Assembly (NCBI RefSeq): GCF_016586355.1
Contig: NZ_BLYI01000067.1
Location: 1-40,533, forward strand
Reading direction: 5' to 3'
Length of the DNA: 40,533 bases
DNA from: Anaerostipes butyraticus
Lineage (GTDB): Bacteria > Bacillota > Clostridia > Lachnospirales > Lachnospiraceae
The position numbers and the translations under genes were made by a program. Position 1 is the first letter of the stretch, and the number at the start of each line of letters is the position of its first letter. Below, one piece after another: positions 26,214 to 33,108 of the stretch. The notes beneath the pieces are model-generated. The model was not told the origin of the DNA and ran no database searches. It saw only the letters and a program-made list of their open reading frames with translations.

Positions 26214-26237
26214 GCCTGCCGCCGGAAGGCAGCAGGC
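26214..26237. promoter_or_regulatory. Hairpin in the leader of the HTH gene
   Basis: GCCTGC-C-GCC, loop GGAA, GGC-A-GCAGGC (26214-26237) with one C-A mismatch and no T-run. It ends 4 nt before the AAAGGAGG ribosome site of the next gene, so it could affect translation. The rest of 26062-26252 holds no gene. Confidence 0.4.
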
Positions 26238-26252
26238 GGAAAGGAGGAACAA

Positions 26253-26492
26253 ATGTACATCGATTTGACGATAGAGGAAGCAAAAGAGCTGATCGACCTG
26301 ATCAGAGGAGGAAACAGGCAGCAGGAAGAACTGAAAAAAGAAGGAAAGAAAGGAACGAAGAAGAAACCGCTGGATTTGGGAAAGGTAAAGGCATTACGTG
26401 ATGCTGGATGGAGTAATTCGAAGATAGCGGATGAACTGAAAGTAAGTACAAGTACAATCCAAAGAGCTGTTACTGAGATGAAAGGAGAATAG
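26253..26492 (+). CDS. Small helix-turn-helix protein
   Basis: 79 residues. The N-terminal part is a charged helix; the C-terminal KVKALRDAGWSNSKIADELK then VSTSTIQRAVTEM is a resolvase/Hin-type HTH. AAAGGAGG precedes the ATG. Likely a DNA-binding regulator of the early-to-late region. Confidence 0.75.
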   Translation: MYIDLTIEEAKELIDLIRGGNRQQEELKKEGKKGTKKKPLDLGKVKALRDAGWSNSKIADELKVSTSTIQRAVTEMKGE

Positions 26493-26495
26493 AAA

Positions 26496-26588
26496 GTGAA
26501 AGGATGTCCGTTTTGTGGAGAAAAAGCAGGAGAGGCTATTGAAGAGGAAGAAGCAAAAAAAACTTTTATTAAGATATGCACCGAGTAA
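26496..26588 (+). CDS. Tiny Lar-like zinc-knuckle peptide
   Basis: 30 residues from a GTG start with AAAGGAG 8 nt upstream. It begins VKGCPFCGEKAGE, the CPFCG knuckle of Lar-type restriction-alleviation and similar phage proteins, but lacks a second Cys pair. A run of eight A near 26553 separates it from a +1 frame that stays open to about 26625 (RYAPSKYEELFEEIPEA), so the gene may be frameshifted. Confidence 0.45.
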   Translation: MKGCPFCGEKAGEAIEEEEAKKTFIKICTE

Positions 26589-26668
26589 GTATGAAGAATT
26601 GTTTGAAGAAATTCCGGAAGCTTAGAAGAAACAAAAAACGAATTGGGAAATAACAGGAGGAGAAAAAA

Positions 26669-26860
26669 ATGGGATGCAAAATGGCGAGGAGAACTGATCA
26701 ATATCACGGATGGGAATGCGAAATAAGTGGAGGAGAGTGCATGTTTTTGTATCCAGATGATGAAGAATGCCTTAAAAGATGCGATGGAGAACCAAAAGTA
26801 GAGGAAAAGAAAGAACCGCAGTGGCACCAAACCGGGGCAGCAGGAGGTTACTGGGAATGA
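26669..26860 (+). CDS. Small Cys-rich hypothetical protein
   Basis: 63 residues with five Cys (MGCKMARR, WECEISGGECMFLYPDDEEC, KRCDGE), suggesting metal binding. AGGAGG lies 8 nt before the ATG. The TGA stop overlaps the next ATG. No family recognised. Confidence 0.6.
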   Translation: MGCKMARRTDQYHGWECEISGGECMFLYPDDEECLKRCDGEPKVEEKKEPQWHQTGAAGGYWE

Positions 26861-27102
26861 TTATTGTAAGTCAGGATAGAGATGAAATATTTAACATGGA
26901 TCAGGCGGAGAAGATTGAGTGTGGACAATACTTACCGGGAATATATGGAATTTTTATCACTCATGGGGGAAAGCATGATATAGCAGGGAAATACACAAAA
27001 CATGAGAGTGCGGAAAAAGTATTAAAAAAGATTATAACAACATATAAAGACAGGATACCAGATGAAAATACAGTGTTTTACATACCGAAGGAGGAAGAAT
27101 GA
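26857..27102 (+). CDS. Small conserved phage protein
   Basis: 81 residues from the ATG at 26857 (AGGAGG 26842-26847; ATGA overlap). The layout MIIVSQDRDEIFNMDQAEKI, GKYTKHESAEKVLKKII and FYIPKEEE matches a small protein common in Firmicutes prophages. Function unknown. The reading frame is open upstream, but those residues overlap the previous gene and look unrelated. Confidence 0.7.
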   Translation: MIIVSQDRDEIFNMDQAEKIECGQYLPGIYGIFITHGGKHDIAGKYTKHESAEKVLKKIITTYKDRIPDENTVFYIPKEEE

Positions 27103-27401
27103 AGGTATTAACAGAAGTAGGAGAAATTAACAACGTAGTAATCATGCACAAAGGAACTGGGTACAAATATCGTAGAATAGTTGGAAACTCTGGTTATCGA
27201 GGATACAGAGAAGCTATGGAAGAAGACAGTGCGGTGATGATCGAAATTGAAGATATGGCAGAGATAGATGCCATGATTGGAGTATTGTTCGATTTCAGGG
27301 AAATGATGTTGGATACCTTAGGAATATGGGAACCAAGAAGATTAAAAAACAGAGAAGCACAGGGATGCAAAGAAAAGATGGTGAGACGAAGAAAAAGATA
27401 A
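27099..27401 (+). CDS. Hypothetical phage protein
   Basis: 100 residues, starts by ATGA-type overlap with the previous gene after GGAGG. Pattern: MKVLTEVGEINNVVIMHKGT, a middle acidic helix (IEIEDMAEIDAMIGVLFDF) and a very basic tail. No family recognised. Confidence 0.6.
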   Translation: MKVLTEVGEINNVVIMHKGTGYKYRRIVGNSGYRGYREAMEEDSAVMIEIEDMAEIDAMIGVLFDFREMMLDTLGIWEPRRLKNREAQGCKEKMVRRRKR

Positions 27402-27416
27402 AGGGAGGGGTGACAA

Positions 27417-27479
27417 AGGCGGAATTTGAAGGAAAATAAGCGGCAGCAGGAGGAGAGGAAATGGACAGAAATATATTGA
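27417..27479 (+). CDS. Possible 20-residue ORF with AGG start
   Basis: AGG at 27417 follows GGAGG with an 8-nt spacer and opens a 20-codon frame (RRNLKENKRQQEERKWTEIY) overlapping the next gene. It is listed only because AGG-start genes seem real in this prophage; composition and length do not prove it. Confidence 0.15.
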   Translation, partial: RRNLKENKRQQEERKWTEIY

Positions 27480-27916
27480 TCCAGTACGTAGACATGAAGC
27501 AGAGAATAAAAATCATAAAAGAAAGGATCCGGAAATTAGAAAAAGAAATAACGGATTTAAGAAAAATGGAAGTAGCAGATACAGTGAAAGGAGGATATGG
27601 AGGCACACAGCATTTTAAGATAGAAGGGCACCCAGACGGGATTTTGGACAAAAAGAAGAAACTCCTGCAGAAAAGAAAAGATATGCTGCAGAGAGAAGAA
27701 ATGGAACTTTTAACACTGACGAATGAAGCAGAAGAGTACATACAGAGTATAAATCAGATCGAGTTAAGAATAATGTTTGATTTTTATTATTTGCAAGACC
27801 TGAATTGGACCCAGACGGCATATCGGATGAATATGATGTATCCAAACCGGAATATACCATACACGGCAGAATCCTGTCGCCAAAGAAATAAAAGATTTTT
27901 TGAGAAAAATTTATAA
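27461..27916 (+). CDS. ArpU/DUF1492-like late transcription regulator
   Basis: 151 residues. The N-terminal half is a long coiled coil (MKQRIKIIKERIRKLEKEI). The C-terminus is sigma-70 region-4-like (QIELRIMFDFYYLQDLNWTQ, then TAESCRQRNKRFFEK). Such proteins sit at the end of the early operon in Firmicutes phages and activate late genes. The late operon with the tRNA and packaging genes starts about 150 bp downstream, so it probably controls tRNA synthesis too. Confidence 0.75.
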   Translation: MDRNILIQYVDMKQRIKIIKERIRKLEKEITDLRKMEVADTVKGGYGGTQHFKIEGHPDGILDKKKKLLQKRKDMLQREEMELLTLTNEAEEYIQSINQIELRIMFDFYYLQDLNWTQTAYRMNMMYPNRNIPYTAESCRQRNKRFFEKNL

Positions 27917-28014
27917 ATGTCACGCCGTGTCACACAAAAGTATGTTAAAAATAAAATGAAGCCAGTGAACAAATAAACCATTGTTGACAAGTTTCTATTG
28001 ATAACCTTTCAGGA

Positions 28015-28046
28015 AACAGCATCCATATTAGGTGGGTGCTGTTTTT
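28015..28046 (+). terminator. Terminator ending the early operon
   Basis: Stem AACAGCATCCA (28015-28025) with TGGGTGCTGTT (28033-28043), one T-G pair, 7-nt loop, then a T-rich end. It stands 18 nt before the tRNA. TTGACA at 27984-27989 may belong to a late promoter, but no matching -10 is clear. Confidence 0.8.
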
Positions 28047-28063
28047 GTTATGTGTAAAAATAG

Positions 28064-28134
28064 CGCGCCTTAGAGTAAGGGTAGCTTATCGGTCTCCTTA
28101 GCCGATGGTCCTGGTTCGAGTCCAGGGGGCGCAA
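28064..28134 (+). tRNA. Initiator-like tRNA with anticodon CCU (reads AGG)
   Basis: Complete 71-nt cloverleaf. Acceptor 28064-28070/28127-28133; D arm 28073-28076/28084-28087; anticodon stem 28089-28093/28101-28105 with loop CTCCTTA (28094-28100); 4-nt variable TGGT; T arm 28110-28114/28122-28126 with loop TTCGAGT; discriminator A at 28134; CCA not encoded. Initiator hallmarks seen: C1xA72 mismatch, G2:C71, C3:G70, G4:C69 (formylation determinants), A11:U24, G29:C41 and G30:C40. The third anticodon-stem pair is U31-G39 instead of G:C. The E. coli initiator loop is CTCATAA; here the anticodon is CCU and position 37 is U. An elongator tRNA-Arg(CCU) would not have the C1xA72 mismatch. First gene after the early terminator and just before the late genes. 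Which amino acid it carries is unknown. Confidence 0.8.
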
Positions 28135-28152
28135 TCAAACAGGAGGATGAAA

Positions 28153-28374
28153 ATGAATTTATATTTGTGTGATGGGAAAGTAAAAAAATGCAAGAAAGGT
28201 GAATGCTACAGGAATGGTGGAAAATGCAGGCATACTACACAGAGAAAGAACAGAAAGAAAGCAGATGGAACTCAGATGATAATAGTAGGGAAAGATAACT
28301 GGGAAATGGATCCGGAGGGAATCAGGGAATTGATCAACAATCTGATAAAAGGAAGAAATGAAGGAAGATGCTGA
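28153..28374 (+). CDS. Small basic Cys-containing hypothetical protein
   Basis: 73 residues from the ATG at 28153, 7 nt after AGGAGG (28140-28145). N-terminal Cys pattern LYLCDGKVKKCKKGECYRNG then GGKCRHT suggests a small metal-binding module. Starts 18 nt after the tRNA and ends overlapping the HNH gene. Uses a normal ATG. Confidence 0.65.
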   Translation: MNLYLCDGKVKKCKKGECYRNGGKCRHTTQRKNRKKADGTQMIIVGKDNWEMDPEGIRELINNLIKGRNEGRC

Positions 28375-28784
28375 GATCATGCCAGTATTGCGGGAGAGTA
28401 CACGACACGAAGTATATGTGTCCGCAAAAAGAAAGAAGAATCAAGGAAAGACAATCATACAAAAAGAAAGAAGGAAGAAAGATACAGGTATTCAGACGAG
28501 GCGAGAGATGGAGAAGGAAGAGTGTTGATATAAGAACGAGAGACAGATACTGCTGTCAGATATGTAAAAGGAAACTGTATGGGGCAAAGAGGGTTGAGAC
28601 AGAAGGCATATCAGTACATCATATTGTGCCGATCGTGGAAGATTGGGACGCAAGGCTGGATGATAGCAATCTGATAAGCTTGTGTGGACGACATCATGAA
28701 ATGGCCGAAAAAGGAGAAATACCGAGAAAAGAACTGCAGGAGATTGCGCGGCAGCAGGAGGAAGAGGACGAAGGCGCAGTATGA
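28368..28784 (+). CDS. HNH endonuclease of the packaging module
   Basis: 138 residues. N-terminal CQYCGR knuckle, a basic stretch, then the HNH core: DRYCCQICKRKLYG, VHHIVPIVEDWDARLDDSNL and ISLCGRHHEMAEKG, with paired Cys and the His-Asn-His residues. In HK97-like cos phages an HNH protein next to the terminase works with it in cos cleavage. Located immediately before the cos-like stretch and the small terminase gene. Confidence 0.9.
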   Translation: MLRSCQYCGRVHDTKYMCPQKERRIKERQSYKKKEGRKIQVFRRGERWRRKSVDIRTRDRYCCQICKRKLYGAKRVETEGISVHHIVPIVEDWDARLDDSNLISLCGRHHEMAEKGEIPRKELQEIARQQEEEDEGAV

Positions 28785-28866
28785 TGATCCCCCCGGGGTT
28801 CTGGCCTTGATTTTTTGAGCTGTCTCCCGACCGACGCCCCATATCTGAGCACACAAAATCTTAGAA
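28785..28866 (+). other. Cos-like region between HNH and small terminase
   Basis: A non-coding gap with a GC-rich CCCCCCGGGG block (28789-28798) unlike its AT-rich surroundings, followed by GTTCTGGCC. The position between the HNH and TerS genes and the composition fit a cohesive-end site. The exact nick positions cannot be read. Confidence 0.45.
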
Positions 28867-28890
28867 ATGAAAATTTTAAGGAGGGATAGA

Positions 28891-29355
28891 AGGGCAAGAC
28901 CGGCAAAAAGCGTGGAAGCAAAAACAGGAACGATCACAAAAGAGGAAGAGCAAAAGCGCAGAAACATTGAAAAGCTGACCCGCGGCAAAACTGACAAATT
29001 AAAACCTCCGAATTACTTGAACAGGAATCAGAAAAAGATTTTTAGGTACATAATCGCTGAATTAGATGAGTCAAAGTTGCTTGGAAATCTTGATTTATTC
29101 ATTCTTTCCAGGGCGTGCGTATCGATTGACCAGCTGCAAAGTTTTGACAAACAATCCAATGAAGATCCCAAAATGTTATTAGAAAAAAATTTCAGACTTG
29201 CAAAGGATTCAGCAACGAAAGATTTTTTTCGCTGCTGTAATGAGCTTTGCTTATCTCCGCAGAGCAGAGCAAAATTGTCAATTGCGGCGGTACATCAAGA
29301 AGAAGAGAAAAAAACTCTGATGGACATACTGAATGAGGAAGATGACGATGATTAA
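28891..29355 (+). CDS. terS: Terminase small subunit (P27 family), putative AGG start
   Basis: 154 residues counted from AGG at 28891. The family normally begins M-A-R-P-x-K-S, and here AGG stands where the Met codon should be, followed by ARPAKSVEAKTG, then KLKPPNYLNRNQKKIFRYI and LDLFILSRACVSIDQLQ. AAGGAGG (28878-28884) is 6 nt upstream, exactly right for 28891. An in-frame ATG at 28867 lies before this Shine-Dalgarno and has none of its own. TerS recognises phage DNA and loads the large terminase. Overlaps terL by 8 nt. Confidence 0.82.
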   Translation, partial: RARPAKSVEAKTGTITKEEEQKRRNIEKLTRGKTDKLKPPNYLNRNQKKIFRYIIAELDESKLLGNLDLFILSRACVSIDQLQSFDKQSNEDPKMLLEKNFRLAKDSATKDFFRCCNELCLSPQSRAKLSIAAVHQEEEKKTLMDILNEEDDDD

Positions 29356-31018
29356 ACACCCGGCAGTTAATTATGCGGAGGAAGTCGCAGAAGAGCGTAT
29401 CAGAGCGCCAAAATACGTAAAGATACAATGCAGGGAATTTCTTTCGATTTTCCGAGGGGAAAGTGAAATTTATTGTATTAACACGAAATTGCTAAAAAAA
29501 ATCTATGTAATTTTAAAACTGCTCAAAATGGCGAAAGGGCCAAAAGCAGGGCAAAGCATATATAAATCCTTGGCCGGATACCAGTGGCTGCTGATCACGG
29601 CTGTGATCGGAACAGTATACAGAGAAGACAAAAGAAAAAGAAGGTACCAGACAGCACTGCTGGAAATATGCAGAAAAAACGGAAAAACATTTGTTGTGGC
29701 CGTACTGTTTATTTTGCTCTTTTACCTGGAACCGAGCTATTCGAGATTTTTTTCTGTCGCGCCAGATGGAGCATTGGCAAGAGAGATAAAAGAAGCAATT
29801 GAACCGCTAATACAGACAAACGCAGCAGTGTTTGAAAAGGGAGAATTTAAAATACTGCGGGATTATATCTTACACCGGCCAACGAAAACAAAATATACAC
29901 CGCTGAATTATTCCACAACAAGGATGGATGGAAAAGAACCATCTGTTTTTATAGCAGATGAAGTAGGTGCACTGCCGACACCATACGCGATTGAGGCTAT
30001 GCGATCAGGCCAGCTTCTTGTAAAAAATAAACTGGGATTTATTATATCCACGAAATATCCGACGGTTCACAATCCGCTGGAAGATGAAGTGCAGGATGCC
30101 AAAATGATACTTGATGGTCTGGTAGAAGACCCGACAGTATTTGCTTTACTGTATGAGCCGGATAATCCAGATGATTGGGCGACGGATGATGACGTGCTGA
30201 AGGACGGAAATCCTCTGGCACAGGAAATCGAAGAAGTATGGGATGATCTGGTAAAGAAAAGAGAGAAGGCGATACGACGGGAGAGTCTTCGAGAAAATTT
30301 CCTGACCAAACATTGCAATATCGTCTATCAGGGGCAGGGAACAGAAGTCTATGTTGAAGTAGAGAAAGTAAGAGCCTGCAAGATAGATCATATTGATTGG
30401 GAAGGAATGGAAGTATATATTGGCGTCGATCTGGCCATGTCGAACGATAATTGCGCCGTAGCCATGAGCGCAGAGATGGACGGGGAAATTTACTCCGATG
30501 TAATAGCATTTATCCCAGAAGGCCGGATAGACGAAAAGAATGAATTTGAACATATTGATTATAGAAGATTTATTCAAGAGATGAAATGCATTGCCTGCGG
30601 CGATATGACAGTAGATTACAGCGTGATCGAGGATTTTGTATTTGGAATCGAAGAAAAATATGGCGTAACGGTGCGGGCGATTGGTTACGATCGTTACAAT
30701 GCCCTGTCCAGTGCACAGAAATGGAATGAGAAATACGAAACGGTGGAAATCCGGCAGCACAGCGATACACTGCATCCGCCGACAAAACTGCTTTACGAAT
30801 ATATCTTAAATCGGCAATGGCATTACACAGAAAATATTCTTTTAGAAATCAATTTTGAAAATGCAAAGTGTACTTTTGATACAAATATGAACCGATACGT
30901 GAACAAGAAAAAATCATCCGGAAAAGTGGATGAAGTGGCAGCAATCATAAACAGCATTTATCTATTGCAACAAAATGTATTGCTGTATGACGGAGATTTT
31001 GTAGTACAGACAGCATAA
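29348..31018 (+). CDS. terL: Terminase large subunit
   Basis: 556 residues from the ATG at 29348 (GAGGAAG upstream; in-frame ATGs at 29333 and 29342 are alternatives). The ATPase domain has a Walker A-like ICRKNGKT (about 107-114) and Walker B VFIADEVGAL (Asp204-Glu205). The C-terminal RNase H-like nuclease shows GVDLAMSNDNCAV and YSVIEDFVFG. This is the motor that packages DNA into the prohead. It uses a normal ATG, unlike terS and the portal gene. Confidence 0.93.
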   Translation: MIKHPAVNYAEEVAEERIRAPKYVKIQCREFLSIFRGESEIYCINTKLLKKIYVILKLLKMAKGPKAGQSIYKSLAGYQWLLITAVIGTVYREDKRKRRYQTALLEICRKNGKTFVVAVLFILLFYLEPSYSRFFSVAPDGALAREIKEAIEPLIQTNAAVFEKGEFKILRDYILHRPTKTKYTPLNYSTTRMDGKEPSVFIADEVGALPTPYAIEAMRSGQLLVKNKLGFIISTKYPTVHNPLEDEVQDAKMILDGLVEDPTVFALLYEPDNPDDWATDDDVLKDGNPLAQEIEEVWDDLVKKREKAIRRESLRENFLTKHCNIVYQGQGTEVYVEVEKVRACKIDHIDWEGMEVYIGVDLAMSNDNCAVAMSAEMDGEIYSDVIAFIPEGRIDEKNEFEHIDYRRFIQEMKCIACGDMTVDYSVIEDFVFGIEEKYGVTVRAIGYDRYNALSSAQKWNEKYETVEIRQHSDTLHPPTKLLYEYILNRQWHYTENILLEINFENAKCTFDTNMNRYVNKKKSSGKVDEVAAIINSIYLLQQNVLLYDGDFVVQTA

Positions 31019-31029
31019 AGGAGATAGAC

Positions 31030-31275
31030 ATGGGATTAAAAGACACAATAAAAATGATGGAAAGCAATGATTATAAAGAACGATTTCGGGCGGAATACTG
31101 GCAAGTAAGAATCCGCTTTGAAAAATTAGAATCCATGATAAAAAAATGGGAAAACCGGGAACTTGATTTTATACCGACGTGTCCAAAGAGCATCTATTGC
31201 CTGCAGCTTAACATGATGCAGGATTACATCAATCTACTGGAAGCGAGGGCGGAACTGGAGAATATTGAACTATAG
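31030..31275 (+). CDS. Small protein of the crAss001_48-related type
   Basis: 81 residues (YKERFRAEYWQVRIRFEKLE, LDFIPTCPKSIYCLQLNMMQ, YINLLEARAELENIEL). The pattern, a helical pair ending in LExRAELExI, matches a small phage family often near terminase or structural genes. Function unknown. GGAG precedes the ATG. Confidence 0.65.
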   Translation: MGLKDTIKMMESNDYKERFRAEYWQVRIRFEKLESMIKKWENRELDFIPTCPKSIYCLQLNMMQDYINLLEARAELENIEL

Positions 31276-31285
31276 GAGGTAGCAA

Positions 31286-32539
31286 AGGTTATTTTTTAAG
31301 AAAAGAGTAAGAGCAGAGCCGGAAGAAACGGAAGAGAAAAAAGAAGAATCCGAACAGGGAAGTCAACTCCTTTCTGCCTGGATTAATAACGATGACATCA
31401 CGAGAGAAAAAGCGATACAGATTCCGTCGGTGGCAGGGGCGATTAATGAAATTGCAAGAACAGTGGCCAATATCCCGATTAAACTGTATCGGAGAGATGG
31501 AGACAGGGTAATTGAGGCGAAAGAAGATTACCGGGTATTTATGTTAAATGAAGAAACCGGAGACACACTGGATGCAAACCAGATGAAACAGGCGATCGTG
31601 AAAGATTATTATCTTGGCCGAGGTGGATATATCTATGTTGACTGGAATGGACTGACAATAGATTCTCTAAGATATGTAAAAAGCGAATGTGTTTCTACAG
31701 CATCCAACGCAGACGAAATCTTTAAAGAATATGTAATTATGGTACAGGGGAAATCTTATTTTCCAGAACAATTCATCCGGGTGCTCCGAAATACAAAAGA
31801 CGGTATGCGAGGAAACAGCATTGTTGAAGAGAATAGCAAGGTGTTAAGCGTGGCATATAATTCGCTTGAATATGAAGAAAACCTTGTGAAAACCGGTGGA
31901 AATAAGAAAGGTTTTGTAAAGTCGGCCAGAAAGCTGTCGCAAGGGGCGATTAACAAGTTGCGGGCGGCCTGGAGGAACCTGTATCGAAATAACACGGAAA
32001 ATGTTGTGATCCTGAATGAAGGGCTGGAATTCCAGGAGGCGTCTAATACGTCTGTTGAGATGCAGTTGAACGAAAACAAGAAAACCAATGGAGAGGAGTT
32101 GCGCCGGATCCTTGGAGTTCCGGAAGATATCGAGACGGAACAGGGAGACAAAACGTACATAAAATACTGTGTAAATACCTTTATGGGCGAATTTATGACA
32201 GCATTAAACCGGGCGCTGCTCCTGGAAAAAGAAAAAGGAACCTACTATTTCGCTCCGGATATGTATGAGCTTACTAAAGGAGACACAGATAAACGTTACA
32301 GTGCTTATAAAACGGCGGCAGAAACCGGATGGCTGCAGATCGACGAAATCAGAGCGATGGAAAACCGTGAACCGTTAGGAATTAATATGGTAAAACTTGG
32401 ATTACAGGACGTGTTATACGATCCGGAAAACCAAAGTATTTATATACCAAACATGAACAAAAGTGCAAAGATCGGGGAAGGAGGGACCGAAGAAGGGCAA
32501 GAATTGAACTCAGGGCAGAGAATGGAAGAGAATCCGTGA
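31286..32539 (+). CDS. Phage portal protein, putative AGG start
   Basis: 417 residues counted from AGG at 31286, 6 nt after AGGAGG (31274-31279). The following codons give LFFKKRVRAEPEE, a typical portal N-terminus, then IPSVAGAINEIARTVANIPI and DYYLGRGGYIYV. Later come LRRILGVPEDI and EIRAMENREPLG. The next canonical start in frame is a GTG at 31430, inside the conserved block, which would drop 48 residues and has no Shine-Dalgarno. HK97-type portal forming the dodecameric DNA gate. Confidence 0.85.
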   Translation, partial: RLFFKKRVRAEPEETEEKKEESEQGSQLLSAWINNDDITREKAIQIPSVAGAINEIARTVANIPIKLYRRDGDRVIEAKEDYRVFMLNEETGDTLDANQMKQAIVKDYYLGRGGYIYVDWNGLTIDSLRYVKSECVSTASNADEIFKEYVIMVQGKSYFPEQFIRVLRNTKDGMRGNSIVEENSKVLSVAYNSLEYEENLVKTGGNKKGFVKSARKLSQGAINKLRAAWRNLYRNNTENVVILNEGLEFQEASNTSVEMQLNENKKTNGEELRRILGVPEDIETEQGDKTYIKYCVNTFMGEFMTALNRALLLEKEKGTYYFAPDMYELTKGDTDKRYSAYKTAAETGWLQIDEIRAMENREPLGINMVKLGLQDVLYDPENQSIYIPNMNKSAKIGEGGTEEGQELNSGQRMEENP

Positions 32540-33108
32540 TCATTGATGGGTATGTGAATGTGACAGGAAGGAATAGCCGGCCAATCCCGGATGGGAAGGG
32601 CGGCTATTTTATCGAGAGGATTCAGTCGGGAACTTTCCGGAAAGCGATGAAGCGGGCAGAAGAGATAAAAATCTTACTGAACCACAAGTGGAGCAGGATC
32701 CTTGGAAGCACCAAGACAAACCTGAATCTGCAGGAAGATAAAATCGGGCTGAGAGCACATGTGGAAACCGAAGATCCGGAAGTTGTACAGGCAGCAAAAG
32801 AGAGAAGGTTGCGAGGATGGAGTTTTGACATCCTGCACCCGGTAGAAGTCCGAGCAGATGGAGAGAACGGGATCCCGACACGGACGATTACCGACATGGA
32901 TATGAGGGAGGTGTCCTTAATAACAAACATGCGGCCATGGTACGAAGGGACTACAGTCACAGCAGAGACCAGAGCAGGAGAAAAAGAGGAAGTTTTTGAA
33001 ATCCGTGCGGAAGAATTTGAACCTGAATATATCGGGTTTGAAGATAAAAAGAACTATGACAACAGCAGCTTAAAAAAGATTATCGAAAAATACGGAGGTA
33101 ATGTGTAA
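32536..33108 (+). CDS. HK97-family prohead protease
   Basis: 190 residues with a GTG start overlapping the portal end. Catalytic His50 lies in LLNHKWSRILGST and Ser96 in LRGWSFDIL, the pair used by the herpes-like protease fold; DMREVSLI follows. It cleaves the capsid scaffold domain. GTG is used here while its neighbours on both sides use, or appear to use, AGG. The TAA stop overlaps the possible AGG start of the capsid gene. Confidence 0.88.
   Translation: MIIDGYVNVTGRNSRPIPDGKGGYFIERIQSGTFRKAMKRAEEIKILLNHKWSRILGSTKTNLNLQEDKIGLRAHVETEDPEVVQAAKERRLRGWSFDILHPVEVRADGENGIPTRTITDMDMREVSLITNMRPWYEGTTVTAETRAGEKEEVFEIRAEEFEPEYIGFEDKKNYDNSSLKKIIEKYGGNV

Noticed and set aside
25844-26830. 328-codon minus-strand open frame
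   Set aside because: Antisense to several well-supported purine-rich genes; its Phe/Ser-rich composition is the usual shadow of such genes.
28064-28134. Ordinary elongator tRNA-Arg(CCU)
   Set aside because: The C1xA72 mismatch, the G2:C71-C3:G70-G4:C69 run and A11:U24 are initiator features not expected together in an elongator, and the downstream genes carry matching AGG starts. A structural model run would settle it.
28867-28890. ATG at 28867 as small terminase start
   Set aside because: It has no ribosome site, and a perfect AAGGAGG lies after it, spaced for AGG 28891 where the family N-terminus ARPAKS begins.
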